This document shows positions 44,921 to 54,355 of a DNA stretch of 64,000 bases, piece after piece. Made by a program: the position numbers and the translations under genes. Each line of letters starts with the position of its first letter. Within the stretch, counting starts at the first letter, position 1. The notes beneath the pieces are model-generated. The model saw only the letters and a program-made list of their open reading frames with translations, did no database searches and was not told the origin of the DNA. Source of the stretch: Aquamicrobium defluvii (GTDB taxonomy: Bacteria > Pseudomonadota > Alphaproteobacteria > Rhizobiales > Rhizobiaceae); NCBI RefSeq assembly GCF_004363725.1, contig NZ_SNZF01000009.1, positions 84,104 to 148,103 of the forward strand. The letters are read 5' to 3'.

Positions 44921-45661
44921 CTATCTGGAAAACCGCAGCAACGCCTTGCCGTCGGCGTCGCTCAGGGTAAGCGTGTCGCCGTCCAGCTTGTAACCCGCGA
45001 CCTTGCCGAGCGACTGGAAATAAGCGTGTTCCGCCTGCATGCGCCTGGGCTCGCACGCCATCTGGGTTGCCCCGACCTGGCCAATCGAGATCCTGTCGCC
45101 GTCGATTTTCACACCGCCGAAATAGCCGTTGCAGGGGCCCTTGCCATGGGCTCGTCCGTCATCGCCGATCGTCAGGGTGGCGGCAGGCTCCGGCAGTCCG
45201 TCAAAGCCTTCGATGAAGGTCAGATTCCAGTCGGTGTCATGGAGCGCTTCGTCGCTTTCCCGGACAACGCGCTTCACCAGAATGGTCTGTGCTTCCTTGG
45301 CCAGCGGGTCTACCCCATGATGTGTGTCGTTGATGAACCACAGCTCTCCGTCGACGGTGATACGCGCCTGAAGCGCGTAGGTCATGTTCGGCCTGATCGC
45401 GGAATCGTCGAACCTGATTTCAAACTTCACCGGCACCTGCCCGGCAGGCGAAATCTCCCGGCTGCCGATCACAACGGCCGGCGCATCGGCACGCGAAACA
45501 TCCGCCAGTTCCACTGACACAACAGCGTTGTCGGGCAGCGCGATACGCTCGCGGTACAACACCTCTCCGCCCAGCACGGCATCCGCCGCCAGAGAAGGCA
45601 CGGTTGACGCGACAGCGCCGGCGAGAGGCACCAGACCCAGCAAGATCAGTTTCTTGAGCAT
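44921..45661 (-). CDS. exported YbaY + META (HslJ) domain protein
   Basis: 246 residues with a signal peptide ending near PSLAA. The first half (about 32-130) is a YbaY-type beta domain (GEVLYRERIALPDNAVVSVEL). The second half (about 140-245) is a META/HslJ domain (WNLTFIEG, GPCNGYFGGVKIDGDRISIG, GATQMAC). Periplasmic; the family has links to heat-shock and envelope stress but no known reaction. No lipobox cysteine is obvious. Confidence 0.82.
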   Translation of the reverse strand: MLKKLILLGLVPLAGAVASTVPSLAADAVLGGEVLYRERIALPDNAVVSVELADVSRADAPAVVIGSREISPAGQVPVKFEIRFDDSAIRPNMTYALQARITVDGELWFINDTHHGVDPLAKEAQTILVKRVVRESDEALHDTDWNLTFIEGFDGLPEPAATLTIGDDGRAHGKGPCNGYFGGVKIDGDRISIGQVGATQMACEPRRMQAEHAYFQSLGKVAGYKLDGDTLTLSDADGKALLRFSR

Positions 45662-45746
45662 TTCATATCCTCGTTTCCGACTGCTTTAGGCACGCAGGAT
45701 TGAGGAAAAAGCATGACGAATGGCAAAATCTGCGGTTGACCAAAGG

Positions 45747-46214
45747 TCACTTGCGCCAATTTGCGATTGCGGCCTCGTCCGCTTCCCTGGCAGCGACCCA
45801 CTCGCCTGCCGCTCCACCGGCCACATGCTCCCTTTTCCAGAAAGGAGCGCGCGATTTGAGAAAATCCATCATGAAGCAGGCAGCGTCGAAGGCAGCTTGC
45901 CGGTGCGTGGAAGCAGTGGCGACCAGCACGATGTTGTCGCCCGGCTCCAGCTTCCCGTAACGGTGAATGACGGTGATGCCCTGCAATGGCCAGCGGCCGC
46001 AGACGTCGCCGGCTATGCGCAGCACCTCGGCTTCCGCCATTCCCGGATAATGCTCCAGTTCCAGCCCCGAAAGCCGCCCCGCCTCGTCGCGGCACAAGCC
46101 GGTAAAGGTCACGACCGCACCGATGTCACTGCGTCCGCTCGTCAGGCGAGCGATTTCGGCAGCCACATCGAAATCCGCCGTCTGGATGCGGATATGCGGC
46201 TGGACCGCGCCCAT
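45747..46214 (-). CDS. moaE: molybdopterin synthase catalytic subunit MoaE
   Basis: 155 residues. GAVVTFTGLCRD, LELEHYPGMAEAE, VIHRYGKLEPGDNIVLVA and the late K of FLKSRAPFWKRE are conserved. With MoaD it adds the dithiolene sulfurs to precursor Z. Three bases downstream of moaD. Confidence 0.93.
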   Translation of the reverse strand: MGAVQPHIRIQTADFDVAAEIARLTSGRSDIGAVVTFTGLCRDEAGRLSGLELEHYPGMAEAEVLRIAGDVCGRWPLQGITVIHRYGKLEPGDNIVLVATASTHRQAAFDAACFMMDFLKSRAPFWKREHVAGGAAGEWVAAREADEAAIANWRK

Positions 46215-46217
46215 GCG

Positions 46218-46469
46218 TCAGCCACCGGTCATGGGCGGAAACAACGCGATCTCATGCGCTCCGGCCAGCCTCTCGCCGTGGTCCACATGCTCCTGATTGA
46301 TGGCGACGCGGATCGCCTCGGGGTGCTGCAAGGCATTTTCATATTCCTCGCCGCGGTGCTTCAGCCATTTCAGCAGGTCGGAAACGGTCTCGACATGGGC
46401 CGGAAGATCGACCTCCTCCTGCGCCTTGCCGATACGCTCGCGAACCCACGCGAAATAGATGAGCTTCAT
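46218..46469 (-). CDS. moaD: molybdopterin synthase sulfur carrier MoaD
   Basis: 83 residues from the ATG at 46469, which matches the family start (MKLIYFAWVRERIG); an upstream start at 46487 would overlap pgsA. Beta-grasp, ubiquitin-like, ending in PPMTGG, whose last glycine is thiocarboxylated. Lies four bases after pgsA. Confidence 0.92.
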   Translation of the reverse strand: MKLIYFAWVRERIGKAQEEVDLPAHVETVSDLLKWLKHRGEEYENALQHPEAIRVAINQEHVDHGERLAGAHEIALFPPMTGG

Positions 46470-46473
46470 CGTC

Positions 46474-47070
46474 TCACTCGTCGGCAATATGCTTCAGACC
46501 GGCCCTGAAGTAGTCATAGCCCGTATATAGGGTGACGACGGCAGCGATCCAGAGCAGCACCAGACCTGTCTGCGTGGTATAGGGGAAGATCTTGTCGCCG
46601 GCAGGCCCCGCCAGCAGGAACGCGATCGCCACCATCTGGATGGTGGTCTTCCATTTCGCCAGCTTGGTGACCGGCACGCTGACCTTCAGCGCCGCCAGAT
46701 ATTCGCGCAGGCCCGAAACGAGGATTTCGCGGCACAGGATGATGATGGCTGCCCAAAGCGACCAGCCGGCGATGCCGCCGCGATGGTCGGTGTCGGCTGC
46801 CAGAAGCAGCAGGCATGTGGCCACGAGCAGCTTGTCGGCAATCGGGTCCAGCATGCGGCCGATATTGGACGTCTGCTTCCACGCGCGGGCGAAATAACCG
46901 TCGAAGTAATCGGTGATGCTGGCGGCAAGGAAAATCGCCAGCGCCGACCAGCGGGCGAAATCGCTCGATTTGAGCTGTCCCTCAAGATAAAAGCACAGCA
47001 CGACCAACGGCACCGCAAGAATGCGGGCATAGGTCAGCATGTTCGGCAGGTTGAAAGCTGGGCTGGCCAT
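46474..47070 (-). CDS. pgsA: CDP-diacylglycerol-glycerol-3-phosphate 3-phosphatidyltransferase
   Basis: 198 residues, about five membrane helices. The CDP-alcohol phosphatidyltransferase motif DYFDGYFARAWKQTSNIG, then RMLDPIADK, is complete. Makes phosphatidylglycerol-phosphate in the inner membrane. Followed by moaD and moaE; uvrC lies upstream, an order common in Rhizobiales. Confidence 0.94.
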   Translation of the reverse strand: MASPAFNLPNMLTYARILAVPLVVLCFYLEGQLKSSDFARWSALAIFLAASITDYFDGYFARAWKQTSNIGRMLDPIADKLLVATCLLLLAADTDHRGGIAGWSLWAAIIILCREILVSGLREYLAALKVSVPVTKLAKWKTTIQMVAIAFLLAGPAGDKIFPYTTQTGLVLLWIAAVVTLYTGYDYFRAGLKHIADE

Positions 47071-47204
47071 TTTTATGCACTCGTCACAGGCAAATCGGAT
47101 CGGATCGACGCATAGTCAAATCAGAAGGCGGTCGATGGGGCAACTGTCGAAAGCTGCCAACGCGGCAAAACGATGACCTTTATGCCCGACATGGATGCCT
47201 GAAC

Positions 47205-49235
47205 TCATCCATTGTCGTGAAAATGGTCATAGACAAGCCGGGCAACGCGTTCCGAAATGCCCTCGACCTCCATCAAATCGCCCACCGCGGCCCGGCTCAC
47301 GGCCTTGGCCGTTCCAAAATGATGCAGCAAGGCGCGCTTCCGGGTCGGACCGATACCGATTATCTCGTCGAGCGGGCTGCTCACCATCTCCTTCTTGCGG
47401 CGCGCCCGGTGGGAGCCGATGGCAAAGCGGTGTGCCTCGTCGCGCAGCCGCTGCACGAAATAAAGCACGGGGTCGCGAACGGGCAAGGTGAATGGATTCC
47501 GCCCTTCCACGAAGAATCGCTCCCGGCCCGCTTCGCGGTCCTGCCCCTTGGCGACGCCGATTGCGGTGACACGCTCCTCGATGCCGAGATCGGCCAGAAT
47601 CTGGCGCACAGCCGTCATCTGCCCCTGCCCGCCATCGATCAGGATCACGTCGGGCCACGCCGGAAAGCCCTGTGCATCTTCGACCTCGGCGGCATCCTCG
47701 TCGCCGTGTTCCTTGAGCAGGCGCGAAAAACGCCGTTCCATCACCTCGCGCATCATGCCGAAATCGTCACCCGGCGTGATCGTCGTGGAACGGATGTTGA
47801 ACTTGCGGTACTGGTTCTTCACGAAGCCTTCCGGCCCGGCCACGATCATCGCGCCCACGGCGTTTGTGCCCATGATGTGGGAGTTGTCGTAGACCTCGAT
47901 GCGCACCGGCACCTTCTCCAGCGCGAAGGTGGCCGCGAAGCCTTCCAGAAGGCGCGCCTGCGTGGAGGTTTCGGCAAGCCGCCGCCCCAGCGCCTCGCGG
48001 GCGTTCTGCAGGGCGTGGTCGGTCAGGTCCTTCTTTTCGCCGCGCGCCGGCACGGAAACCGAAACCCGGCGCCCTGCCCGCGCGCTCAGCGCCTCGGCCA
48101 GAAGCTCCTTTTCCTCGATGTCATGAGACAGCAGGATCGCGCGCGGCGTAGGCTTGTCGTCGTAGAACTGGGCAAGGAACGAGCCCAGCACCTCGCCGGC
48201 TTCCAGCGCCGGGTCGGCTTTGGGAAAATAGGCGCGGTTGCCCCAATTCTGGCCGGTGCGGAAGAAGAACACCTGGATACAGTTCTGCCCGCCTTCCTGA
48301 TGGATGGCGAAAACATCCGCCTCTTCCACCGACTGCGGGTTGATGCCCTGATGGCTCTGGACATGGGACAATGCCGCCAGCCGGTCCCGATAGACCGCCG
48401 CGTGCTCGAAATCGAGATTTTCGGAGGCGCGCTGCATCGCCTGCGAAATCTCCTCCTTCACCTTCTGGCTTCGCCCGGAAAGGAACTCCTTCGCTTCCGC
48501 CACCAGCGCCGCATAGTCGTCGTGCGAAATCTCGCCGGTACAGGGCGCCGCGCACCGCTTGATCTGGAACAGCAGGCAGGGTCGGGTACGGTTTTCGTAG
48601 AACGAATCCGTGCAGCTTCTGAGCAGGAACGCCCGTTGCAGGGAATTGATGGTGCGCCCCACCGCCTGCGCCGAGGCGAAGGGACCGTAATAATCGCCTT
48701 TCCGGGAGCGTGCGCCACGGTGCTTGTAGATGCCCGGAGAGGGATGGTCCGCCGTCAACAGAATATATGGAAACGACTTGTCGTCCCTCATCAGAACATT
48801 AAATCGCGGGCGCAACCTCTTGATAAGGTTTGCTTCCAGAAGCAAAGCCTCGGTCTCTGTACGGGTGACGACGAACTCCATGCGGGCCGTTTCGCGCACC
48901 ATGCGTCCGATACGGCTGGTATGGAAACGCCCCTGCGCATATTGCGTCACGCGTTTCTTCAGGCTGCGCGCCTTGCCGACATATAGCACATCGCCGGCGG
49001 CATTCATCATGCGGTAGACGCCGGGCGCATTGGGCAGGCGCTTGACCAGCGCCTGAATGACCCCGGCGCCGGTCTTCGCCTGCCCCTCTTCGTCATCCCG
49101 GTCGAGATCGATGGCCGTGAAGGAAACGTCCGGCAGCGTTGCCGCAGGCTGCTCGATGCTATCGTCGTCCAGCTCCTCTTCGGGCATGTCCATGACGGTC
49201 TGGCCGGGCGTCCTGCCCTGTCTTGCGGCGTTCAT
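47205..49235 (-). CDS. uvrC: excinuclease ABC subunit C
   Basis: 676 residues from the ATG at 49235, which overlaps the SDR stop by four bases. A charged N-terminal extension of about 50 residues is followed by the GIY-YIG domain ([24 protein letters not shown], two blocks). A UVR domain ([18 protein letters not shown]), the RNase H-like endonuclease domain ([12 protein letters not shown]) and C-terminal helix-hairpin-helix ([15 protein letters not shown]) come next. Makes the dual incisions of nucleotide excision repair. Confidence 0.95.
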   Translation of the reverse strand: MNAARQGRTPGQTVMDMPEEELDDDSIEQPAATLPDVSFTAIDLDRDDEEGQAKTGAGVIQALVKRLPNAPGVYRMMNAAGDVLYVGKARSLKKRVTQYAQGRFHTSRIGRMVRETARMEFVVTRTETEALLLEANLIKRLRPRFNVLMRDDKSFPYILLTADHPSPGIYKHRGARSRKGDYYGPFASAQAVGRTINSLQRAFLLRSCTDSFYENRTRPCLLFQIKRCAAPCTGEISHDDYAALVAEAKEFLSGRSQKVKEEISQAMQRASENLDFEHAAVYRDRLAALSHVQSHQGINPQSVEEADVFAIHQEGGQNCIQVFFFRTGQNWGNRAYFPKADPALEAGEVLGSFLAQFYDDKPTPRAILLSHDIEEKELLAEALSARAGRRVSVSVPARGEKKDLTDHALQNAREALGRRLAETSTQARLLEGFAATFALEKVPVRIEVYDNSHIMGTNAVGAMIVAGPEGFVKNQYRKFNIRSTTITPGDDFGMMREVMERRFSRLLKEHGDEDAAEVEDAQGFPAWPDVILIDGGQGQMTAVRQILADLGIEERVTAIGVAKGQDREAGRERFFVEGRNPFTLPVRDPVLYFVQRLRDEAHRFAIGSHRARRKKEMVSSPLDEIIGIGPTRKRALLHHFGTAKAVSRAAVGDLMEVEGISERVARLVYDHFHDNG

Positions 49236-49996
49236 TCCACAACACCTGCAATGTCCGGCGTCTGCCATGCCAGATGCTGGCCACCGTCGAGCGCAATCAT
49301 CTGGCCAGTCACGGAGCGCGCCTGCCACAGATAGCGCACCGTGGCACCGAACTCCGAAAGCCCGGGACTGCGCTTCAGCAGAAGCGCATCGACCTGCTGG
49401 CGGAAGTCGTCCTCATCCTGCCGCGCGTTGGGCAGCGTCGGCCCCGGACCGATGGCATTGACGCGGACACGCGGCGCAAGAGCCTGCGCCATTGTCCGGG
49501 TGGCCGTCCACAGCGCTGACTTCGAGAGCGTGTAGGAAAAATAGCGCGGCGTCAGCCGCCACACCCGCTGGTCGATGATGTTGACCACCAGTCCCTCGGC
49601 ATCCGGGGGCAACTGTTCGGCCATGCGCTTCGCCAGAAGAACGGGTGCCTTGAGGTGGATTGCAAAATGATCGTCCCACCCCTCCCAGCCGAAATCGAGC
49701 ACCGAATCGTTCTCGAACAATGAAGCGTTGTTGACGAGAAGACGCACCGGTCCCAGCGTCTTCGACACGCTGTCGATCAGCCTGCCCGTGTCATCCATGT
49801 CGGTAAGGTCTGCATCGAAAGCCGCAGCCTTTCCGCCCTGTGCCGTGATCCGCGCGGCCAGTTCCTGCGCTTCCGGAGAGGAGTTGTTGCCATGAATGGC
49901 GACGATGAAACCGTTGGCGCACAGATCCTCGACAATCGCGCGCCCGATCCGTTTCGCCCCACCCGTCACCAGCGCAACCGCCGCAACCTCACCCAT
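49232..49996 (-). CDS. SDR oxidoreductase (pteridine reductase/FolM-like)
   Basis: 254 residues from the ATG at 49996. The cofactor motif [16 protein letters not shown] has the arginine seen in NADPH-using pteridine reductases; [10 protein letters not shown] and the catalytic YTLSK are present. A FolM-like dihydrofolate/dihydromonapterin reductase role fits the signature but is not proven. Translationally coupled to uvrC. Confidence 0.85.
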   Translation of the reverse strand: MGEVAAVALVTGGAKRIGRAIVEDLCANGFIVAIHGNNSSPEAQELAARITAQGGKAAAFDADLTDMDDTGRLIDSVSKTLGPVRLLVNNASLFENDSVLDFGWEGWDDHFAIHLKAPVLLAKRMAEQLPPDAEGLVVNIIDQRVWRLTPRYFSYTLSKSALWTATRTMAQALAPRVRVNAIGPGPTLPNARQDEDDFRQQVDALLLKRSPGLSEFGATVRYLWQARSVTGQMIALDGGQHLAWQTPDIAGVVE

Positions 49997-50414
49997 GTGT
50001 CGATTCCCGTACTTCCGTTTACCCCGAGCGTGCCAGCCCGCCGGCCTGCCCGCAATCTCCGGACGGCCTTCAGACTCTGTTTGCGCCTGAGGCGGCATTG
50101 TGGCAAAAACGCTGGCGTTCTATCCGATTCACGGTTCACCGGAACCGTCGCATGGCCAATATAGGCGCGCCAACGCCTTGGACCAAGAGCGTTTAGCCGG
50201 ACAGGCGGATCCTTCCTGACATCCCCTGTTGCGCGTTTGCAACGCCCCTTTTCCGCCTCATTCAGGCCGGGAAATCACCCCAATTCAGGTTCGCTTCCGC
50301 CGCATTTGCCGACGAGATTTCGGAACCGATGAGCGGCGGGATCGTTTTCCTCCCAAGGACTGCCTCGCCATCACGTCAGAAAAGCCAGTGTCTGTGGCTG
50401 AAGGAGTAATGACC
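49997..50414. promoter_or_regulatory. intergenic region upstream of porin
   Basis: 418 bases between divergent SDR and porin genes; no convincing gene. The 3' end carries AAGGAG at 50401-50406 as the porin ribosome site. Promoters for both genes must lie here; none was assigned. Confidence 0.35.
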
Positions 50415-51074
50415 ATGACGACCAAACTCAAATTCGCAAGGCCCGCAGCGGCAGCGCTCGGTATTCTCGCCTTCGCCGCATCCGTCCCGGCATTCGCCGC
50501 CGACGTGGTGATGGAAGAGCCGCCGGCACCTGCCCCGATCGCCGAACTTCCCGTGGCTTCCTGGGCCGGTCCCTATGCCGGTGTTAACCTCGGCTACGGC
50601 TTCAGCGGCCGCGTGAAGGAGCCGGGCAACTCGATCAGCACCGATGGTTTCCTCGGCGGCGCCTTTGTCGGCTACAATCACCAGATGGACAACTTCGTCA
50701 TCGGTGCCGAAGGCGACATCGGCTACAACGGCATCAAGGGCGACAACGCCGGTACGAAGGCAAAGGCTGGCGTCGAAGGTTCGCTGCGTGCCCGCCTCGG
50801 TTACGCGATCAGCCCCGACATTCTGCTCTACGGTACTGCCGGTGGCGCTGCCCAGAGCCTGAAGGTCACCGAAGGCGGCGTCAGCGACCGTAACACCATG
50901 CTCGGCTGGACTGCCGGTGTCGGCAGCGACATCAAGTTCACCGACAATGTCTTCGGCCGCGTCGAATATCGCTACACCGACTACGGCAAGGAAAGCTTCA
51001 CCACCGGTGGCGGCACCCGCGATGTCGACTCGCGCGATCACCGCATCAACTTCGGCGTCGGTATGAAGTTCTGA
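50415..51074 (+). CDS. Omp25/Omp31-type outer membrane beta-barrel protein
   Basis: 219 residues from the ATG at 50415, eight bases after AAGGAG; the ATG at 50409 is too close to it. The signal peptide ends at PAFAAD. An eight-strand barrel follows with SWAGPYAGVNLGYGFSG, GFVGYNHQMDNFVIGAEGDIGY-like strands and the terminal phenylalanine (VGMKF) recognised by BAM. Major surface protein family of Brucellaceae/Rhizobiaceae. Followed by a strong terminator. Confidence 0.92.
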   Translation: MTTKLKFARPAAAALGILAFAASVPAFAADVVMEEPPAPAPIAELPVASWAGPYAGVNLGYGFSGRVKEPGNSISTDGFLGGAFVGYNHQMDNFVIGAEGDIGYNGIKGDNAGTKAKAGVEGSLRARLGYAISPDILLYGTAGGAAQSLKVTEGGVSDRNTMLGWTAGVGSDIKFTDNVFGRVEYRYTDYGKESFTTGGGTRDVDSRDHRINFGVGMKF

Positions 51075-51093
51075 TCCTGACGCTGGATCATGC

Positions 51094-51125
51094 GAAAAAA
51101 GCCGGGGCACGCCCCGGCTTTTTTA
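51094..51125 (+). terminator. porin gene terminator
   Basis: AAAAAAGCCGGGGC-AC-GCCCCGGCTTTTTT: perfect hairpin with A- and T-tracts, usable in both directions and shared with the convergent GST gene. Confidence 0.88.
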
Positions 51126-51167
51126 TGTCCTCAGCTCCCGACGAAGGCAGCCGACATCCGCCCTGTT

Positions 51168-51764
51168 TCAGGAGGGGATGCGGCTCTTCAGCTCCGGGAA
51201 TTTCTCATCGAACCGCGAAGCCCACCGCGTAAGCCGCCCGCGGCCGCGTTCCCACTGCCCGGCAAAGCGCAGCGACAGATATCCCAGCATGGCCCGCACC
51301 GCGATCTGGCCTGCGGTGATCTTCTTCGGCAGTTTCGGCGGATTGTCGTTGAGATGATCGAGAGCGCGGACGATCTTGCGCCACTGGCCGTCGATCCAGT
51401 CCTGATGGATCTTTTCTTCGGGCCGCATGCGGCGCTCGTAGACGATGGCCAGAGCACAGTCGCAGATGCCGTCGGCAAGGGCTTCCAGCACTTCGGCTTC
51501 GGTGCGCCTGTCCGCATTGCGGGGAAACAGCGCATTTTTCGATTCACGGTTCAGATATTGGGTGATGGCCCGGCTGTCGAAGATCACGCGCCCGTCATCC
51601 AGCAACAGCGTTGGAATCTTGCCGAGCGGATTGGCGCCCACCAGTTCCGGAGGTTGCCCGGACGTATTGGTTACGACCGCTTCCAGATCGAATCCGGCAT
51701 AGGCCGCCGACATGCGCACCTTGGCGCTGTAGGGTGACGCTGGCGCGTAAAGCAGCTTGGGCAT
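51168..51764 (-). CDS. glutathione S-transferase family protein
   Basis: 198 residues. Thioredoxin-like N-terminal domain (LLYAPASPYSAKVRM, NPLGKIPTLLLDDGRVIFDSRAI) and an all-helical C-terminal domain. The serine near residue 10 could act as the catalytic residue. Substrate unknown. Confidence 0.87.
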   Translation of the reverse strand: MPKLLYAPASPYSAKVRMSAAYAGFDLEAVVTNTSGQPPELVGANPLGKIPTLLLDDGRVIFDSRAITQYLNRESKNALFPRNADRRTEAEVLEALADGICDCALAIVYERRMRPEEKIHQDWIDGQWRKIVRALDHLNDNPPKLPKKITAGQIAVRAMLGYLSLRFAGQWERGRGRLTRWASRFDEKFPELKSRIPS

Positions 51765-51859
51765 TTCCTTTTTCCATCCTTGTAACGAAGCGCAGGAAGC
51801 TATCCCCTCCGGGCTTTGGACCCCGTGAGGGAGAAAAACGGCCAGAATGGCAAGCTTGT

Positions 51860-52306
51860 TTACTTCAGGACACGGCAGCTCGCGTTATAAACCAGCCAGC
51901 GGTCGAAACCGGACACGCAGAATTCGACATTGTCGCCTGCGATGGAGGCGTAGCCCTGCCCTTCTTCGATCAGATACCAGATATCGCGGTCATAGCCGTC
52001 CGAAAGCGTGACCTTCGCACCGCAATAGTGGCGCGCGATGGGCCACCTTTCGCTGGCAGGCTCGCTGCGGCGCAGGTGAATGCGGTGGAAATCCGATATG
52101 GCGACCTGCGGCAGATCGGGAACGTTGCGCACCTGATGCGCAAACTTGCTGGTGATCCGGTTCAGAACCGATGCAGTGTTGCAGACGGTGGACCGGCTTT
52201 CCTCTGCATAGGAGGAAAGATCGGCGGCCTGTACCGCCGGCTGCATGAGCAGCGGGGCGCAGATACCGGCAATGGCAAGAAGAGCGGACGTGGCGGCGCG
52301 GATCAT
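51860..52306 (-). CDS. exported hypothetical protein
   Basis: 148 residues with a signal peptide ending near AVQAAD. The mature part has four cysteines (STVCNTAS, HYCGAKV, EFCVSGF, ASCRVLK) that could form two disulfides. No family recognised; periplasmic by inference. Confidence 0.7.
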   Translation of the reverse strand: MIRAATSALLAIAGICAPLLMQPAVQAADLSSYAEESRSTVCNTASVLNRITSKFAHQVRNVPDLPQVAISDFHRIHLRRSEPASERWPIARHYCGAKVTLSDGYDRDIWYLIEEGQGYASIAGDNVEFCVSGFDRWLVYNASCRVLK

Positions 52307-52357
52307 TTCAGCCTCATAAGGTGATTTGCGGCACTGTGAGGATTTCGCGCGGCGCGG

Positions 52358-53218
52358 TCAAGCGTCTCGATTTTCTCCGGCAAGCCAGTTCAATGACCAT
52401 TTCGATCCGGGCTCCAGTTCGAGCAGCCGGTGGAGTTCCGGAAAAACGACGTTCAGCTCCTGTTCGAGCGTAAACGGCGGATTGACCACCACCATTCCGC
52501 TGCCGTCCAGCCGGGGCAGCGGTCCATCCGGCCGGATCTCGAAGGCGATATCCAGTATGCGCGGGATACCGGCGTCGGCCAGCGATTTCCGGAACCCGGC
52601 GACGGCCTTGCGGTCCTTGATCGGATACCACAGAGCATAGGTGCCGCCCGGCCAGCGGCGATGCGCCCGCTCAAGACCTTCCGTCAGGCGCCGGAATTCC
52701 CCGCCCTCCTCGAAGGGGGGATCGACGAGCACCAGGCCACGCTTTTCCCTGGGCGGAAGATGGGCGCCGAGCGCCAGCCAGCCGTCGAGCTCGATCACGC
52801 GGGTCTGGATGTCTTGCGCGAAGCAGGCCCTGAGACGAATCGCATCCTGCGGATGCAGTTCGATTGCGGTCAGCCTGTCCTGCCTGCGCAGAAGGTGGCG
52901 CACGATCATCGGCGAGCCCGGATAGTGCGCAATCCCGGCGCCGGCATTCACGGCGCGCACGGCATCGAGATAGGGCGACAGGAGTTCCCCCGCCTGTGGA
53001 CTCAATTGCGCATCCGCAACGCGGCCAATGCCATCGAGCCATTCTCCCGTTTTTCCCGCCTCCTCCGAGGCCAGATCGTAGAGGCCGATGCCCGCATGCG
53101 TATCGATCACGCGGAACGGCTTTTCCTTGCGCTTGAGGTACTCGACGATGCGGGCCAGAACGACATGCTTGACCACATCGGCGAAATTGCCCGCATGATA
53201 GGCGTGGCGGTAATTCAT
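52358..53218 (-). CDS. rlmJ: 23S rRNA (adenine2030-N6)-methyltransferase RlmJ
   Basis: 286 residues. MNYRHAYHAGNFADVVKH is the diagnostic opening. DTHAGIGLYDL binds SAM and the catalytic motif is LVLVDPPFEEGGEF. Overlaps the upstream membrane-protein gene by four bases. Confidence 0.93.
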   Translation of the reverse strand: MNYRHAYHAGNFADVVKHVVLARIVEYLKRKEKPFRVIDTHAGIGLYDLASEEAGKTGEWLDGIGRVADAQLSPQAGELLSPYLDAVRAVNAGAGIAHYPGSPMIVRHLLRRQDRLTAIELHPQDAIRLRACFAQDIQTRVIELDGWLALGAHLPPREKRGLVLVDPPFEEGGEFRRLTEGLERAHRRWPGGTYALWYPIKDRKAVAGFRKSLADAGIPRILDIAFEIRPDGPLPRLDGSGMVVVNPPFTLEQELNVVFPELHRLLELEPGSKWSLNWLAGENRDA

Positions 53219-53820
53219 TCCCCATTGCCCCTGCCCCAGCGCGGTGGCCGGGCTTCCGGACTGTCGGGTCGTCTGGCCCGGCGCCGGAACGCCAGCACCA
53301 GCCCGGCGATGCCTATCCCCATCAGGGACAGGCCAGCCGGCTGCATTCTCGGATCGACGGTCCCGGCATCGCGCCTCAGCACGAGTTCGACACCCTTGAT
53401 ATCGGCATCCACCAGATTGCCGCGTTGCAGATCGAACCTGTAGGTTCCCGCCCCCATCGTTTCGATGAGACCGCCATCCGCCCTGAATACGCGCTCGGTA
53501 ATTTGCGGGCTTTTTTGCCGGCGCATGGGGTCGGCCGGAAACTTCAGCACGTTCCGAAACACGGTCTGGCCGTCACGGGTGGCGGCTATGCCAAGCTCCG
53601 CGCGGCCGCTCTGAACGGCATGGGGACGCCATATGGTCAGATCGACCAGCACCCGCACCGGTGCATCGGAGGATTTCAGCCGCACCTGAGCCGGCACGAA
53701 GCGGCCCTGCTCATAGACATTCCACGTTCCGATTTCCGAACCTGAAAAATTTGCGACAGCCCATGGATAAAGTCCAAGGGCAGCTCCGGCCAGGAGAACG
53801 AGCAGAAAAAGCAGGCGCAC
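53215..53820 (-). CDS. exported/membrane-anchored hypothetical protein
   Basis: 201 residues. An N-terminal signal or anchor (LLFLLVLLAGAALGLYPWAV), a beta-rich periplasmic part, a C-terminal helix (AGLSLMGIGIAGLVLAF) and a basic tail (RRRARRPDSPEARPPRWGRG). No family recognised. Translationally coupled to rlmJ (ATGA). Confidence 0.7.
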   Translation of the reverse strand: MRLLFLLVLLAGAALGLYPWAVANFSGSEIGTWNVYEQGRFVPAQVRLKSSDAPVRVLVDLTIWRPHAVQSGRAELGIAATRDGQTVFRNVLKFPADPMRRQKSPQITERVFRADGGLIETMGAGTYRFDLQRGNLVDADIKGVELVLRRDAGTVDPRMQPAGLSLMGIGIAGLVLAFRRRARRPDSPEARPPRWGRGNGE

Positions 53821-53866
53821 CTTCAGGCCCTCTCATCCGCCTGACACGATATGGAAAACGCGAAGC

Positions 53867-54316
53867 TCATGCCTTGCGCTCCCAGCGGCGGTCCGGCGTC
53901 TGCTGCCAATAGGTCACCTCATGGCCAGCCGCCTTCATCGTCTTCCAGTGGCTGCGGGCGGATTCGAGCTGGGCGGCATCGTGTCCGTCGAACAGGAATA
54001 CCGCCCGCTCATAGGGTGAAAGATCGGGGGGCTGCGCCCCATCGACCAGAAACCGGATCCGGGCTCCGTTCGCATTGTCCGCGCCAACCGTGAGCAAAAC
54101 CGGTTGCTCGGCCGGGAAAGCCTCCCGATCCGTGCCATGGGCAAGGAACGAGTCGTCGCGAAAGGTCCACAGATGCTGATCGAGGGCATCGCGGCGATCT
54201 TCCGAACCGGTCTGCACCACCACCCGCCAGCCGCGCTGCAGGCTGCGCTCCAGCAAGCCGGGAAGCGCATCCTCCAGCGTTGTTTCGGTCAGGTGATAGA
54301 ACAGTATCTCTGTCAT
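53867..54316 (-). CDS. holC: DNA polymerase III subunit chi
   Basis: 149 residues of the HolC family (ILFYHLTETTLEDALPGLLE, WRVVVQTGSEDRRDALD, FLFDGHDAAQLESAR). Links the clamp loader to single-strand-binding protein. Lies 39 bases after pepA, the usual partner. Confidence 0.92.
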   Translation of the reverse strand: MTEILFYHLTETTLEDALPGLLERSLQRGWRVVVQTGSEDRRDALDQHLWTFRDDSFLAHGTDREAFPAEQPVLLTVGADNANGARIRFLVDGAQPPDLSPYERAVFLFDGHDAAQLESARSHWKTMKAAGHEVTYWQQTPDRRWERKA

Positions 54317-54355
54317 TTTCCTGCGGCCGGCCTCCGCATCCGGTTGTGAAGCCTG

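Noticed and set aside
48121..48555. minus-strand and plus-strand frames inside uvrC
   Set aside because: Shadow frames of the intact uvrC gene without conserved motifs.
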